Positions 1-8,046 are shown, counted from the stretch's first letter. The stretch is DNA of 14,714 bases from Erysipelotrichia bacterium (GCA_009916335.1 SAAR01000049.1:1-14714); one strand, 5' to 3'. Numbers and translations: made by a program. Notes: generated from the letters alone by a model not told the origin.

Positions 1-515
1 ACATTATTCTGCTTCAATGCACCTCCGCTTATCCAGCACCCCTAGAGAGTGCCAATCTTCTGATGATTCCTGATTTACAAGAGCGTTTTGGAGTTGTTGC
101 GGGTTTTTCAGACCACACCTTAGGTATCACCGCTCCTGTCATGGCAGTAGCGCTTGGTGCAAAAGTGATTGAAAAACATTTTATCTTAGATAAAAGCATT
201 GGTGGAGCCGATGCCTCTTTTTCACTCGATACGGAAGCTTTTTCAGCGATGGTGCACGCCGTGCGTGAAGCGGAAAAATTACGAGGGGAAGTTTCTTACC
301 CAAACGAGCCAAACACCATCAAAGGACGACAGTTTTCACGAAGTCTTTATGTGGTTAAAGAGATGCAAAAAGGTGAGGTTTTTACGGAGGAAAATATCCG
401 CTCCATTCGCCCAGGGTATGGACTGCATCCAAAATATTTAGGAGAGATTTTAGGCAAACGTGCCTCCAAAAACCTCAGCAAAGGGGAAAGAGTCACATGG
501 GAGATGCTAGACTAG
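1..515 (+). CDS. pseI: Pseudaminic acid synthase-like protein, 3' part (NeuB/PseI family)
   Basis: C-terminal 170 or so residues of a sialic-acid-synthase-family enzyme; the frame is open to the left edge (first full codon at base 3), so the gene starts outside the window. The family condenses phosphoenolpyruvate with a six-carbon sugar to give a nine-carbon nonulosonic acid. Visible motifs are QCTSAYPAP, GFSDHTLGI, GAKVIEKHF and GGADASFSL, which resemble the end of the TIM barrel. They are followed by a C-terminal SAF (antifreeze-like) domain with FSRSLYVV and RPGYGLHPKYL. The GGxDxSFSL wording fits PseI better than NeuB (sialic acid), but LegI (legionaminic acid synthase) is not excluded. 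It is the only plus-strand gene, and its TAG overlaps the TAG of the opposing DUF354 gene within CTAG at 512-515. The partner pse genes would be expected to the left, outside the window. Confidence 0.87.
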   Translation, partial: IILLQCTSAYPAPLESANLLMIPDLQERFGVVAGFSDHTLGITAPVMAVALGAKVIEKHFILDKSIGGADASFSLDTEAFSAMVHAVREAEKLRGEVSYPNEPNTIKGRQFSRSLYVVKEMQKGEVFTEENIRSIRPGYGLHPKYLGEILGKRASKNLSKGERVTWEMLD

Positions 516-1576
516 TCTAAAATAGCCTCTACTATAGCTTCGACATCCACGACCATGGAACCAAAAACCTCTTTGGCTTTGGCATCATAACGCTTACCCA
601 TCATACGCCCCACTGCTTCAAGGAGTTCTTCTTTGGTATTGACCCACTCCATCAGTCCTTGGTCGATTTGGTATTTGTCATAGTGGCTGATAAAACTGCG
701 TGTAGAGATGGTAGGCGTTCCAAAGTAACATGCCTCGGTATTGAGCGTTCCACCACCTCCGATAAATAAATCCGCATAGGCTAAGAGATGCTGAATGACC
801 ACTTTTTCCTCTAACACACTCACAAAAGGAAACTGTGCCTTAAGATACGCACTCTCATAACGAGGAATAATGACAATATTTGCCCCCGTTTGCGTAGCAA
901 TCTCTTGCATCGCATCGTACAAAATGGGATACTGTTTATCGACATAACTTGCCTTATACTCCTCTTCACGAATGACAATCAACGGTTTTGTCAAATCCAA
1001 ACCATAGGGCTTCAAAATCACTTCAAGACTTTTGCGCTCAGGTTTAAAATCTTTGAGCCAAATCACAGGGTCGATAAATCCGTAAGAGAAAATCTGCTCA
1101 TCATCGAGTGAAAAACGGCGAAAAATATCATCAGGCACGACAAAAGGCTTAATGACACGGTTGGAAAGTGGGAGCGTCAAACGAGCTTGGGGGAGTGCTT
1201 TTTTAAAATTCTCTTTATGGTCAGATAAGGGAATATCGTAAAAATTCACCACAGGAATACCGAGTCCAAAGGCGACACGATTGGCATCAACGGAACACAA
1301 ACAGACCAAACGGTCGATATTGTACAAGCTCACAAACTCCATCAATGCTTTTTGACGCTCAATGGACGCATGCAATTTATCTCTCAAACACGCTCCACCA
1401 AATTCACCACGGTTGGTAAAAGGGATGTTGTGTAACCGTAACAATTCCACAACTTCACTGTACCCTTCTCCTTCACGTGCCGTAATGAGTGTCTTGCGCC
1501 CTTTATTTTCAATCTGCTTGATAATGGGAATAAAAAAAAGTACCGATTTTGGAGTCACCAAATCAAACCAAATCAT
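512..1576 (-). CDS. DUF354 family GT-B-like protein
   Basis: 354 residues, full length for the DUF354 family, whose members have a GT-B-like fold related to UDP-GlcNAc 2-epimerases and MurG-type glycosyltransferases but mostly lack a proven reaction. The family opening is visible (IWFDLVTPKSVLFF, residues 2-15). So is the C-terminal nucleotide-sugar-type loop GGGGTLNTEACYFGTP (273-288), with Glu281 in the position that usually contacts the nucleotide ribose. There is no signal peptide or membrane segment, so it is cytoplasmic. The ATG is preceded by an excellent AAAGGAGAG (1581-1589), and the start overlaps the end of the upstream O-methyltransferase gene by 14 bases. It is the last gene of the minus-strand array and ends tail-to-tail with the PseI-like gene. 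Role in glycan assembly or nonulosonic-acid chemistry is inferred from location only. Confidence 0.8.
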   Translation of the reverse strand: MIWFDLVTPKSVLFFIPIIKQIENKGRKTLITAREGEGYSEVVELLRLHNIPFTNRGEFGGACLRDKLHASIERQKALMEFVSLYNIDRLVCLCSVDANRVAFGLGIPVVNFYDIPLSDHKENFKKALPQARLTLPLSNRVIKPFVVPDDIFRRFSLDDEQIFSYGFIDPVIWLKDFKPERKSLEVILKPYGLDLTKPLIVIREEEYKASYVDKQYPILYDAMQEIATQTGANIVIIPRYESAYLKAQFPFVSVLEEKVVIQHLLAYADLFIGGGGTLNTEACYFGTPTISTRSFISHYDKYQIDQGLMEWVNTKEELLEAVGRMMGKRYDAKAKEVFGSMVVDVEAIVEAILD

Positions 1577-2258
1577 TCATCTCTCCTTTAACGAAGCATA
1601 TTCCTAGTTTTTTCATATCAACACACGATTCAAAAAAAGAGTCTTTACAAATCTTCTCCCATGCCTCTTTCATACCCTCGGACCACGAAATATCATCAAA
1701 AACCACCACCGCTTTTGAACTCAAATAAGGTTTAAGCATCTCCAAATAGCGCACCGTTGCCTCTTTATCATGGTGACCATCTATAAACGCCAAATCAATC
1801 TGCAAAGGCGCTTGCAAAAGGGTCGGTAAAATATCTTGAAAACGCCCAATATACTGCGTGATGTTTTTGCACCCTGCTTCCTCTATGTTCTCTTTGGCTA
1901 AAGTGGCAACATTTGGGTCGCCTTCAATCGTGTAAATGTGTGAATTGTCACACGCTTTTGCCATATAAATCGCTGAAAAACCACAACACGTTCCCAGCTC
2001 TAAAACCTTTTTGGGACGATGCTTTTGCACCAAAGAATAAAGCTTCTGTGCCCATTCACCTTTTAAGCCGATGGATGAAAGTTGTGCGATGGTGGTCTCT
2101 TTTGGAACCCCTTGATACATCTGTTCAGGACTTCGTGTCGCCTCAGGGTCTCCTGCACCATAATCCACAAGAGCAATGAGCGTATCTTGTGCTTTTCGCT
2201 TCGTCCGAATGGCTTCGATGGCTTCAAAAATCATATGGTCATGAGATGTCAATAGCAT
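1563..2258 (-). CDS. Class I SAM-dependent O-methyltransferase
   Basis: 231 residues. Looks like a small-molecule O-methyltransferase of the catechol-OMT-like/Methyltransf_24 type. The SAM-binding motif VLELGTCCGFS is at 85-95, the acidic ribose-binding segment YTIEGDPNVA at 109-118, FIDGHHDKE at 158-166 and DDISWSEGM at 188-196. The Asp/His/Asp-Asp residues in the last two are the usual metal-binding positions of this fold. The N-terminal 60 residues, with VDYGAGDPEATRSPEQMY, resemble methyltransferases found in polysaccharide clusters. The start is ATG, with AAGGA at 2264-2268 that overlaps the TAA stop of the asnB-like gene (2267-2269), implying translational coupling. The substrate is unknown; a sugar hydroxyl on the locus glycan is the natural guess. 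Confidence 0.82.
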   Translation of the reverse strand: MLLTSHDHMIFEAIEAIRTKRKAQDTLIALVDYGAGDPEATRSPEQMYQGVPKETTIAQLSSIGLKGEWAQKLYSLVQKHRPKKVLELGTCCGFSAIYMAKACDNSHIYTIEGDPNVATLAKENIEEAGCKNITQYIGRFQDILPTLLQAPLQIDLAFIDGHHDKEATVRYLEMLKPYLSSKAVVVFDDISWSEGMKEAWEKICKDSFFESCVDMKKLGICFVKGEMNDLV

Positions 2259-2266
2259 GCTTATCC

Positions 2267-4057
2267 TTATAAATAAAACTGATTATACCATCTGCAAAAG
2301 AGGTACAGTGACCAAACATGCTGTTTGAAGCGCCCTTCTTTGCCTTCGTGGTATAAAAATGTCACAAATGTAGGGTCAAATAAACCACTGTGATGGCTTA
2401 CATGTAACATTAATTTTAAAATTTCATCGCCATATTCAGCATACAACCACTCAATAAACGGAGAACTAAACCCTTTTTTCTTGCGCTCAATGATAGAAGA
2501 AGGAATATATTTTTTAGCAATGATTTTTAAAAGATGTTTATTGGTTTTTCCTGCTCGTAAACTCTCGGGTAACGCAAGGCAATAATCCACCAAGCGATAA
2601 TCCAAAAAAGGTGCTCGAAGCTCTAAAGAGTGCGCCATAGACATGCGGTCTATTTTACTCATCAATACTTCAGCAACCCAAATCTTAAAATCAATCGTAC
2701 TCATCCACAAAAAAGGATGCTTATCAATGGAAACGCTTGTACGCACATCCTTCGTTTCTACACCACACAGTGCATCAAATTGACGTTTTGTAAACGTTTC
2801 GCCTCCACTGTAAAAAGGATGCTCATCAGAACTAATACGCCTTAAAGACTCCCAATTACGCGACCAATTAGGATTGCGCTCTAAGTAGTTTTTTAAGAGC
2901 ATCTTGCTCTGCGATGAGAGCTCTGAATGCATCTGATAATATTTTGCCATCTCAAAGTAGTTGTCATATCCTAAAAATATCTCATCGCTTCCCTCACCAC
3001 TGAGGCAGACTTTAATCCCCTGCTCATGCACCATTTTGGATAGCAAATACGTCGGCATACACGCCGTATCACCCATTGGTTCGTCTAAATGCGCAAGAGT
3101 ATGTTCAATGGCATCAATGTAGGTTTTTTTATTAATACGAAGCTCATGATGCTGTGAACCTATATGTAAAGAAGCCTCTTTTGCTTGAGTGAGTTCATCA
3201 TAATGCAAATGCTCATCATAGCCAATGGAAAAAGTATTGATTTTTTTACCCGATGCTTTAGCATAAATGGCACTCACCAGTGAAGAATCAATGCCTCCTG
3301 AGAGCAGTGAAGCCACCTCAACATCCCCCACTAAACGTTTTTGTACAGAGTCTAAAAGAAGCTCTTCTATGCTCTTCAGTGCCTCTTCTTCATTGACATG
3401 TAAAAGCTCTTTTGTACCAACTTCATAGTAACGTTTACATGTAAAAACACCTTTACGATACGTTGCATACATACCCGCTTCTAACTTATGAATTCCCTCA
3501 AAAAACGTGTGGGGAGGGAGTGTACTTAAAAAAGCAAAATAGCTCTGGAAGCCTTGCTTATTCATCGCAGGGGTTGTTCCTAAAAGCTCTAAAATCGCCT
3601 TTATTTCACTCGCGACTATCAAGCCTTTGCTTTGACTAAAGTACAAAGGTTTTTTCCCAAAACGGTCTCGTGCCATAAAAAGCTCATCGTTGAGCCTGTC
3701 ATAAAGACAAAAAGCAAACATACCATTGAGACGTGAGAGCATCGCATGCCCCAATGTTTCATAGAGTTTGATGAGCACTTCGGTGTCGCTGGTGGTTTTA
3801 CATGTAAGCGCATACTCTCGTTTTAGTTCTTCAAAATTGTAAATCTCTCCATTAAACACCAAAGCATACCGCTCGTCCACCATCGGCTGATTTGATCTCT
3901 CATCAAGGTCTATAATAGCAAGCCTTGTATGCCCCATTAAGACCTCTTTTTCACCCCAAACACCCTGTGCGTCAGGACCACGATGGGAGAGTTTACACAG
4001 TGCTTTTTCAAAAGTTTTCTTGTTATGATTGCCTATGGCTGTTAAAATGCCACACAT
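2267..4057 (-). CDS. asnB: Asparagine synthase-like glutamine amidotransferase (AsnB type)
   Basis: 596 residues, the usual length for bacterial glutamine-hydrolysing asparagine synthases. The mature N-terminal nucleophile is Cys2 (MCGI). The glutaminase domain shows SHRGPD (24-29), NGEIYN (69-74), SDTEVL (90-95) and ARDRFGKKPLY (129-139). The synthase domain has the ATP-pyrophosphatase loop SGGIDSS (253-259) and LSGEGSDEIFLGY (352-364), so both active sites look intact. In surface-polysaccharide clusters, AsnB-like proteins such as the WbpS/WbmI group are thought to amidate uronic acids rather than make free asparagine; that role is likely here but not shown by the sequence. The ATG is preceded by AAAAGGA and overlaps the end of the GT4 gene by 16 bases. 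The coding region carries four of the eight ACATGTAA words of the window. Confidence 0.9.
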   Translation of the reverse strand: MCGILTAIGNHNKKTFEKALCKLSHRGPDAQGVWGEKEVLMGHTRLAIIDLDERSNQPMVDERYALVFNGEIYNFEELKREYALTCKTTSDTEVLIKLYETLGHAMLSRLNGMFAFCLYDRLNDELFMARDRFGKKPLYFSQSKGLIVASEIKAILELLGTTPAMNKQGFQSYFAFLSTLPPHTFFEGIHKLEAGMYATYRKGVFTCKRYYEVGTKELLHVNEEEALKSIEELLLDSVQKRLVGDVEVASLLSGGIDSSLVSAIYAKASGKKINTFSIGYDEHLHYDELTQAKEASLHIGSQHHELRINKKTYIDAIEHTLAHLDEPMGDTACMPTYLLSKMVHEQGIKVCLSGEGSDEIFLGYDNYFEMAKYYQMHSELSSQSKMLLKNYLERNPNWSRNWESLRRISSDEHPFYSGGETFTKRQFDALCGVETKDVRTSVSIDKHPFLWMSTIDFKIWVAEVLMSKIDRMSMAHSLELRAPFLDYRLVDYCLALPESLRAGKTNKHLLKIIAKKYIPSSIIERKKKGFSSPFIEWLYAEYGDEILKLMLHVSHHSGLFDPTFVTFLYHEGKEGRFKQHVWSLYLFCRWYNQFYL

Positions 4058-5199
4058 GAGCTATTTTCCTTTTGAATGAGAGTTGCAACAAGCTCTTTCC
4101 AGTGCTGTATGCACCTCTCTTGAGCATAAGGTTGAATCATACGCTGCGCATTATTTTTCAATTTTTCCCCTAACATCGGCTCTTGTTCTAAGCGTACCAA
4201 AGCTTGTGAGAGTTCTTTTATATCACCTTTTTCAACAAACACAATGGCATCATGCCCATCAAACTCACGCCATGATGGCTCAAACTTATAGGAGACAACC
4301 GCACACCCAAGGCTTAATGCCTCCAATAAAGCATTTGGCATTCCCTCGTAATACGATGAAAAAATAAAGCCTTTACATCTTCTCATATATCGGTAAGGAT
4401 TTTCATCAAAGCCCATAAAAAAAATGCGGTTTTGTAAACCATACTTTTTCACCAAAGCTTCCACGCTTGCTCTATCTTTTCCATCACCAACAAACAAAAG
4501 TGCGCTTTTAAGCTCTTTTGACACACGCTTGTATGCCTCTACCACCTCATGTTGGGCTTTTTGGGTCGTATCAAACCTTCCTACATGTAAAAAGAATTCA
4601 TCCTCAAAAGCGATAGCCTCTTTGGATAAAACAGAAAGTTTTTCACTCTCGATTCCATTTGCGATACTTATAGAATCAACGTCTAAAACAGACAATTCAT
4701 CGCCAACACCTTGACTCACCGAAACAACCGCATTTGCTTTTGGGTAAAGCTTTTGAAGAGTTGTTTTGTAAAAGGAAGGGGGCAAAAGATGAATCAAGCG
4801 ATTTTTATAGCCATGCTCTAAACTAACTCGTGAGGAGACAATGGCTTTCATCTCTTTTTTAAGAGCCTTTAATGTGCAAAGGTTATTATAATCCTCAAAG
4901 GAGATAACCAAATCAAATAAATTTTTTTCAAAAATCTCCGAAAGTTCAACACTTCTAGAAGCAAACAGTTTCTCTCCTATCTTTTGCAACTCATCAGGTG
5001 TTTTATTGCTAAGCTCTAATGAATGATGCGAAAGAGTATAAACTTTTATATTAGAATCTAAATGGTATGAAAAAGGTTTATCTTCAAATAAAATAAGACT
5101 AACATTATGGATTAAAGAGAGTGAATTTGCAAGCAAAGTAACATTCTTTTGAACACCGCCTAAACAGAGATTGTGTGTAATGATAGCTATGCTTTTCAT
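4042..5199 (-). CDS. GT4 family glycosyltransferase
   Basis: 385 residues with a two-domain GT-B layout. The N-terminal acceptor domain opens with AIITHNLCLGGVQKNV (residues 5-20), whose GGVQ is the common glycine loop of GT4 enzymes. The C-terminal donor domain has HVGRFD (205-210) followed by Lys214, LLFVGDGKDR (234-243), FMGFDENPYRYM (261-272) and the EX7E signature EGMPNALLE (285-293), with Glu285 and Glu293 the probable phosphate- and ribose-contacting acids. It is cytoplasmic or peripheral to the membrane, using a nucleotide-sugar donor to extend a lipid-linked glycan. Its ATG overlaps the stop of the upstream methyltransferase gene as ATGA, with no strong independent ribosome-binding site, so translation is probably coupled. 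Donor and linkage cannot be told from the sequence. Confidence 0.9.
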   Translation of the reverse strand: MKSIAIITHNLCLGGVQKNVTLLANSLSLIHNVSLILFEDKPFSYHLDSNIKVYTLSHHSLELSNKTPDELQKIGEKLFASRSVELSEIFEKNLFDLVISFEDYNNLCTLKALKKEMKAIVSSRVSLEHGYKNRLIHLLPPSFYKTTLQKLYPKANAVVSVSQGVGDELSVLDVDSISIANGIESEKLSVLSKEAIAFEDEFFLHVGRFDTTQKAQHEVVEAYKRVSKELKSALLFVGDGKDRASVEALVKKYGLQNRIFFMGFDENPYRYMRRCKGFIFSSYYEGMPNALLEALSLGCAVVSYKFEPSWREFDGHDAIVFVEKGDIKELSQALVRLEQEPMLGEKLKNNAQRMIQPYAQERCIQHWKELVATLIQKENSSCVAF

Positions 5200-5954
5200 G
5201 CTTTCTTTCTAGCTATCACAAAGAAATTTGGTGAAAAATGCTTTGCAGGAATCAAATCTAAAATCAACCCAAAAAGATTATTACATGTAAAAATGGTTAA
5301 GATAAAAGGAAGTAAAAAAGTATTGCGAAAAAAACGCACACACACTAGTTTTTCCCAGATAAAGCCATTGATGATGGAAAAAAGAGTTGTTCCAAGATAG
5401 CCTTGATAATGCCACTCAACCACTTCTAATGCATACTTTTCGAGCAACATTTTTAAGCCATATTCACTAAAACGATGATAATCATAGGGCGTTGCATGGG
5501 CGTGATAAATAAAAGGAACAGAGAGTAACATAACACCCTCTTTTTTAAGAACACGAACTGCTTCGCTTAAAGCTTTTTCGTACTCAAATACATGCTCTAA
5601 CACTTGCGTTAAAACAACCGTATCTACACTTTCATGCTCAAAAGGCAAATCTGTCGCTTCTGCTACAACAAAATGTGTGTGCGAGTCTTTAAACATATAA
5701 GTATGTGTTTTTTCACTATCGGTAATGATGTAATTTTCACAATTTCCCTCAAGATATTTTTTATAAGGTGCTGTTCCAGCCCCGATGTCTACACACACTC
5801 CTTTTACATAAGTTTTTGCTTTTTGCATGGAGCGTTTCATCTGCCTCCAATTTAAAAAGAATCCATCACTTATATACACATCTGGAGCTTTTTTGGAACC
5901 TGTAAGAAAAGGGATGAGTTGATATGAGAAAAAGTTTGAAAATGGTTCTAGCAT
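5196..5954 (-). CDS. Class I SAM-dependent methyltransferase (Methyltransf_11 type), hydrophobic C-terminus
   Basis: 252 residues from the chosen ATG. The SAM-binding motif is VDIGAGTAPY (55-64), then ATDLPF (100-105), TQVLEHV (116-122), RVLKKEGVMLLSVPF (134-148) and YDYHRFSEYGL (157-167). This is the usual order for methyltransferases acting on glycans or lipid-linked sugars. The last third (about 188-235) is strongly hydrophobic, suggesting membrane association, which fits a lipid-linked substrate. The frame also allows a GTG start two codons upstream (5960), but the only Shine-Dalgarno match (AAGG, 5962-5965) would lie one base from it; the ATG at 5954 has a normal 7-base spacing, so I choose that. 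The AAGG overlaps the TAA stop of the FkbM gene. Substrate unknown. Confidence 0.85.
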   Translation of the reverse strand: MLEPFSNFFSYQLIPFLTGSKKAPDVYISDGFFLNWRQMKRSMQKAKTYVKGVCVDIGAGTAPYKKYLEGNCENYIITDSEKTHTYMFKDSHTHFVVAEATDLPFEHESVDTVVLTQVLEHVFEYEKALSEAVRVLKKEGVMLLSVPFIYHAHATPYDYHRFSEYGLKMLLEKYALEVVEWHYQGYLGTTLFSIINGFIWEKLVCVRFFRNTFLLPFILTIFTCNNLFGLILDLIPAKHFSPNFFVIARKKA

Positions 5955-5961
5955 ATACACA

Positions 5962-5965
5962 CCTT
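5962..5965 (-). promoter_or_regulatory. Ribosome-binding site that decides the start of the 5196-5954 gene
   Basis: AAGG on the minus strand, overlapping the TAA stop codon at 5964-5966 of the FkbM-type gene. It is 7 bases before the ATG at 5954 but only 1 base before the alternative GTG at 5960, so it favours the ATG. Confidence 0.6.
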
Positions 5966-7112
5966 ACGTCTCTTGAGGAAACGCATACAACACCGTCTCA
6001 CCTAAATCATAATGGTACTGTCCTAAACGATAACTATAATTTTTGAGTGTTTCATTTAAAAAGAGCGCAATTTGGTACAAATCTTCATAAGAATGATAAA
6101 TCGAAATAGCTAATTTTGGTCTATCTTTTTGAAGGGTTTTACAAGCTCCTCTCAGTGCATTTAGCTCTGCCCCTTCGATGTCAAATTTGATAAAATCAAT
6201 TTTTTCAATCTTTCGCTCTTTCACAAAATGATCTATACTCACAACCTCAATTTCAATATGAGAAGAGAAATTAACTTCCTCTAAAGTGCTAACACTAGCA
6301 AGGGGAAGATCATTTGATGTATCTATGGCTAATGTAGTGTTTTCATGCCAAAGACCTTGCGTTAAAATCTGCACTTTTGGATTTGCATTTAAATACGTTT
6401 TGTGCGGATGTTCATAGGCATTGTACAGAGGTTCAAACCCATATATTTTTTCTATATTTGGCATGACATGTAAGAATTCAATGGTATTGATTCCATCAGC
6501 CAAACCACCTTCTATCATTACCTTAACATCAGAAAAATCCAAATGCTCTAAATAATGCCTTCCTATAAAAGGAAAATGATGAACATAATAATCTCTCACA
6601 TCAAAATTTCTCTTATGCCAATTATGAACTATCATACTATACAAAGCTCTATCTTCTTCTTTTTCAAATAGTTCTATGACACGCTCAAAATATCCCTTGT
6701 GGTACTCTTGTATCGAACGATAGCTTGGAGTGATAGCATAAGAGTCTTGATGCATTTTTGCTAGCGTCTCACACTCTTTTAAATCATGGGGGTAATTCAA
6801 GCGAATCAATGCATAATGCCTTATATTCATTCGATTCAATACACTTAAAATATTCTCACATAAAAGCACAGAAACCAAAACCAAATATTCTGGTGTATAA
6901 ATTTGCTCAAGTTCAGCAGAAGAAATAATCGCTATACCATCTATATCACCAACATGTGCATCATCAACAATATAGCTAATGCGCTGATGTGGGCGATATA
7001 TACGCAAAAGAGCTATTAAAATTTTTCCAGCATGTCCCCCGCCGTATAGGATAAGTGAACGATCTTCTGGAATATCCGCTATTTTAAAAATATAAGGGGG
7101 ATTACACTTCAC
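5964..7112 (-). CDS. FkbM family methyltransferase with N-terminal Rossmann-like domain
   Basis: 382 residues, longer than a bare FkbM methyltransferase (about 200-280). The C-terminal half is a clear FkbM domain: MIEGGLADGINTIEF (199-213) is the SAM loop, YGFEPLYNAY (224-233) the acidic strand, and IKFDIEGAELNALRGA (308-323) plus AISIYHSYEDL (335-345) are family signatures. The N-terminal part (18-110) has LILYGGGHAGKIL (20-32) and ISYIVDD (45-51), which resemble the nucleotide-binding half-domain seen in front of PglD-like sugar acyltransferases; this assignment is tentative. About 110-195 is a helical linker. The start is GTG at 7112 with AAAGG (7121-7125) at 8-base spacing; no in-frame Met occurs before the Rossmann motif. 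It overlaps the preceding gene by 11 bases. Probable sugar O-methyltransferase; substrate unknown. Confidence 0.85.
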   Translation of the reverse strand: MKCNPPYIFKIADIPEDRSLILYGGGHAGKILIALLRIYRPHQRISYIVDDAHVGDIDGIAIISSAELEQIYTPEYLVLVSVLLCENILSVLNRMNIRHYALIRLNYPHDLKECETLAKMHQDSYAITPSYRSIQEYHKGYFERVIELFEKEEDRALYSMIVHNWHKRNFDVRDYYVHHFPFIGRHYLEHLDFSDVKVMIEGGLADGINTIEFLHVMPNIEKIYGFEPLYNAYEHPHKTYLNANPKVQILTQGLWHENTTLAIDTSNDLPLASVSTLEEVNFSSHIEIEVVSIDHFVKERKIEKIDFIKFDIEGAELNALRGACKTLQKDRPKLAISIYHSYEDLYQIALFLNETLKNYSYRLGQYHYDLGETVLYAFPQET

Positions 7113-8046
7113 GCATATAGCCTTTCATGCCCAAGATGTAATGACACGGCTCAATTTTTTCAAATCCTGCTTCACTAAACCATCGATACACTTCATCAAC
7201 ATAATGCCGATTGATATACGTTGGGCTGTAAAGATCATAGGTATTTAAGGCCCTCACATGGCGGTCTTTATCCATCGCAATAGGCAATGTTTCCCTAAAC
7301 GCATGCCCTATAAAAGGAATTTTGTAGAGATAATAAAGCCATGAAGCGATGATGGAAAAACGATAGAGCGCCATCGGAGACATTTTAGAGGTAAAAAGTT
7401 TTCTAATGCGGTCTTGATTTGCACTTTTCTTTAGCCAATACGCTCCATATAACCATATACTAAGTAAACCTTTTGGTTTTACAAAAGGAGAGATAGCTTG
7501 AAAAGCTTTATGGGTATCTGGCGTATGATGTAAAACACCCAAAGAATAAACAACATCAAAACTTTTTTTTCGTAAAGGAAGATTAAATAAATTTGCCTGA
7601 ATAATCGTTACATTTTCCAAATGTCCTACATTTTCATAGGCAGCGTCCACGGCACGACTCAAATCAACCCCTATGATGTGTTTGGCATTAAAGTCTCTTG
7701 CACTTATATCCAAATAAGGACCTGCCCCACAACCAATCTCAAGAACTTCTTTATTTTCAATATCTTCTTTTTTAAGTCCCATATATTGGTTCATTTCATC
7801 TTTTGACATCATAGGTCTCGTATTTTTCACATCTTTAAAAAGATGCCACTCTTCCCCAAAAGATGCCACATATTCTTGATCTTCTACAAAACGAGGAATA
7901 AAATGATGAATTTTAAACGATGCTTGACACGATGCACAAACAAGTTTTCCCTCTTTGATGCGACCATTCTCTTCAACAACATCTTTAAGCTCAAAATCAC
8001 GCTGGCAAGAAGGGCATACCAAATACTCTAATGCTTTTTTATGCAT
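7102..8046 (-). CDS. Class I SAM methyltransferase with Trm112-like zinc ribbon
   Basis: 314 residues. The N-terminus is a small zinc-ribbon of Trm112/YcaR type: LVCPSC (Cys11, Cys14) and LVCASC (Cys37, Cys40), ending in the common HHFIPRFV (47-54). The methyltransferase domain follows with LEIGCGAGPY (102-111), GVDLSRAV (126-133), QANLFNLPL (150-158), SLGVLHHTPD (168-177) and PKGLLSIWLYG (191-201). The arrangement is common in methyltransferases of polysaccharide and natural-product clusters. A basic region and several hydrophobic segments (about 215-255) follow. ATG start with AAAGGA upstream; its beginning overlaps the end of the preceding methyltransferase gene by 8 bases and its end overlaps the FkbM gene by 11. 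Substrate unknown; a carbohydrate hydroxyl or carboxyl is likely from context. Confidence 0.87.
   Translation of the reverse strand: MHKKALEYLVCPSCQRDFELKDVVEENGRIKEGKLVCASCQASFKIHHFIPRFVEDQEYVASFGEEWHLFKDVKNTRPMMSKDEMNQYMGLKKEDIENKEVLEIGCGAGPYLDISARDFNAKHIIGVDLSRAVDAAYENVGHLENVTIIQANLFNLPLRKKSFDVVYSLGVLHHTPDTHKAFQAISPFVKPKGLLSIWLYGAYWLKKSANQDRIRKLFTSKMSPMALYRFSIIASWLYYLYKIPFIGHAFRETLPIAMDKDRHVRALNTYDLYSPTYINRHYVDEVYRWFSEAGFEKIEPCHYILGMKGYMREV
7121..7125 (-). promoter_or_regulatory. Ribosome-binding site supporting the GTG start at 7112
   Basis: AAAGG on the minus strand, 8 bases before GTG. The ATG between them (7116-7114) is in the frame of the upstream gene, where it encodes a late Met of the zinc-ribbon methyltransferase, so it cannot start the FkbM gene. 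Confidence 0.6.

Larger units (their letters stand above)
2398..6473. repeat. Cluster of seven ACATGTAA words, four as the palindrome TTACATGTAA
   Basis: On the plus strand the word ACATGTAA begins at 2400, 3396, 3437, 3800, 4583, 5283 and 6466. Those at 2400, 3437, 3800 and 5283 are preceded by TT and form the perfect 10-base palindrome TTACATGTAA; the 3437 copy extends to 12 bases (TTTACATGTAAA, 3434-3445). They lie inside the asnB-like, GT4, methyltransferase and FkbM genes and fall in different codon frames: Leu-His-Val at 2400, 3396, 4583 and 6466, and Thr-Cys at 3437, 3800 and 5283. A protein repeat therefore does not explain them. Role unknown: a protein-binding site, uptake-type word or chromosome-organising motif are all possible. 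Confidence 0.55.

Noticed and set aside
516..570. A terminator after the PseI-like gene
   Set aside because: No GC-rich stem followed by a T-run is visible on either strand; the stretch is the coding end of the DUF354 gene.
1532..1539. Runs of eight A or T (1532-1539, 4417-4424, 7563-7570, about 11657-11664) as phase-variation tracts
   Set aside because: All lie in intact frames, are common lengths in AT-rich DNA, and no G/C run longer than five bases, the usual contingency tract in Campylobacter relatives, is present.
4083..4714. Plus-strand open frames opposite the GT4 gene
   Set aside because: Shadows of the well-supported minus-strand glycosyltransferase; no recognisable domain and no initiation signal.
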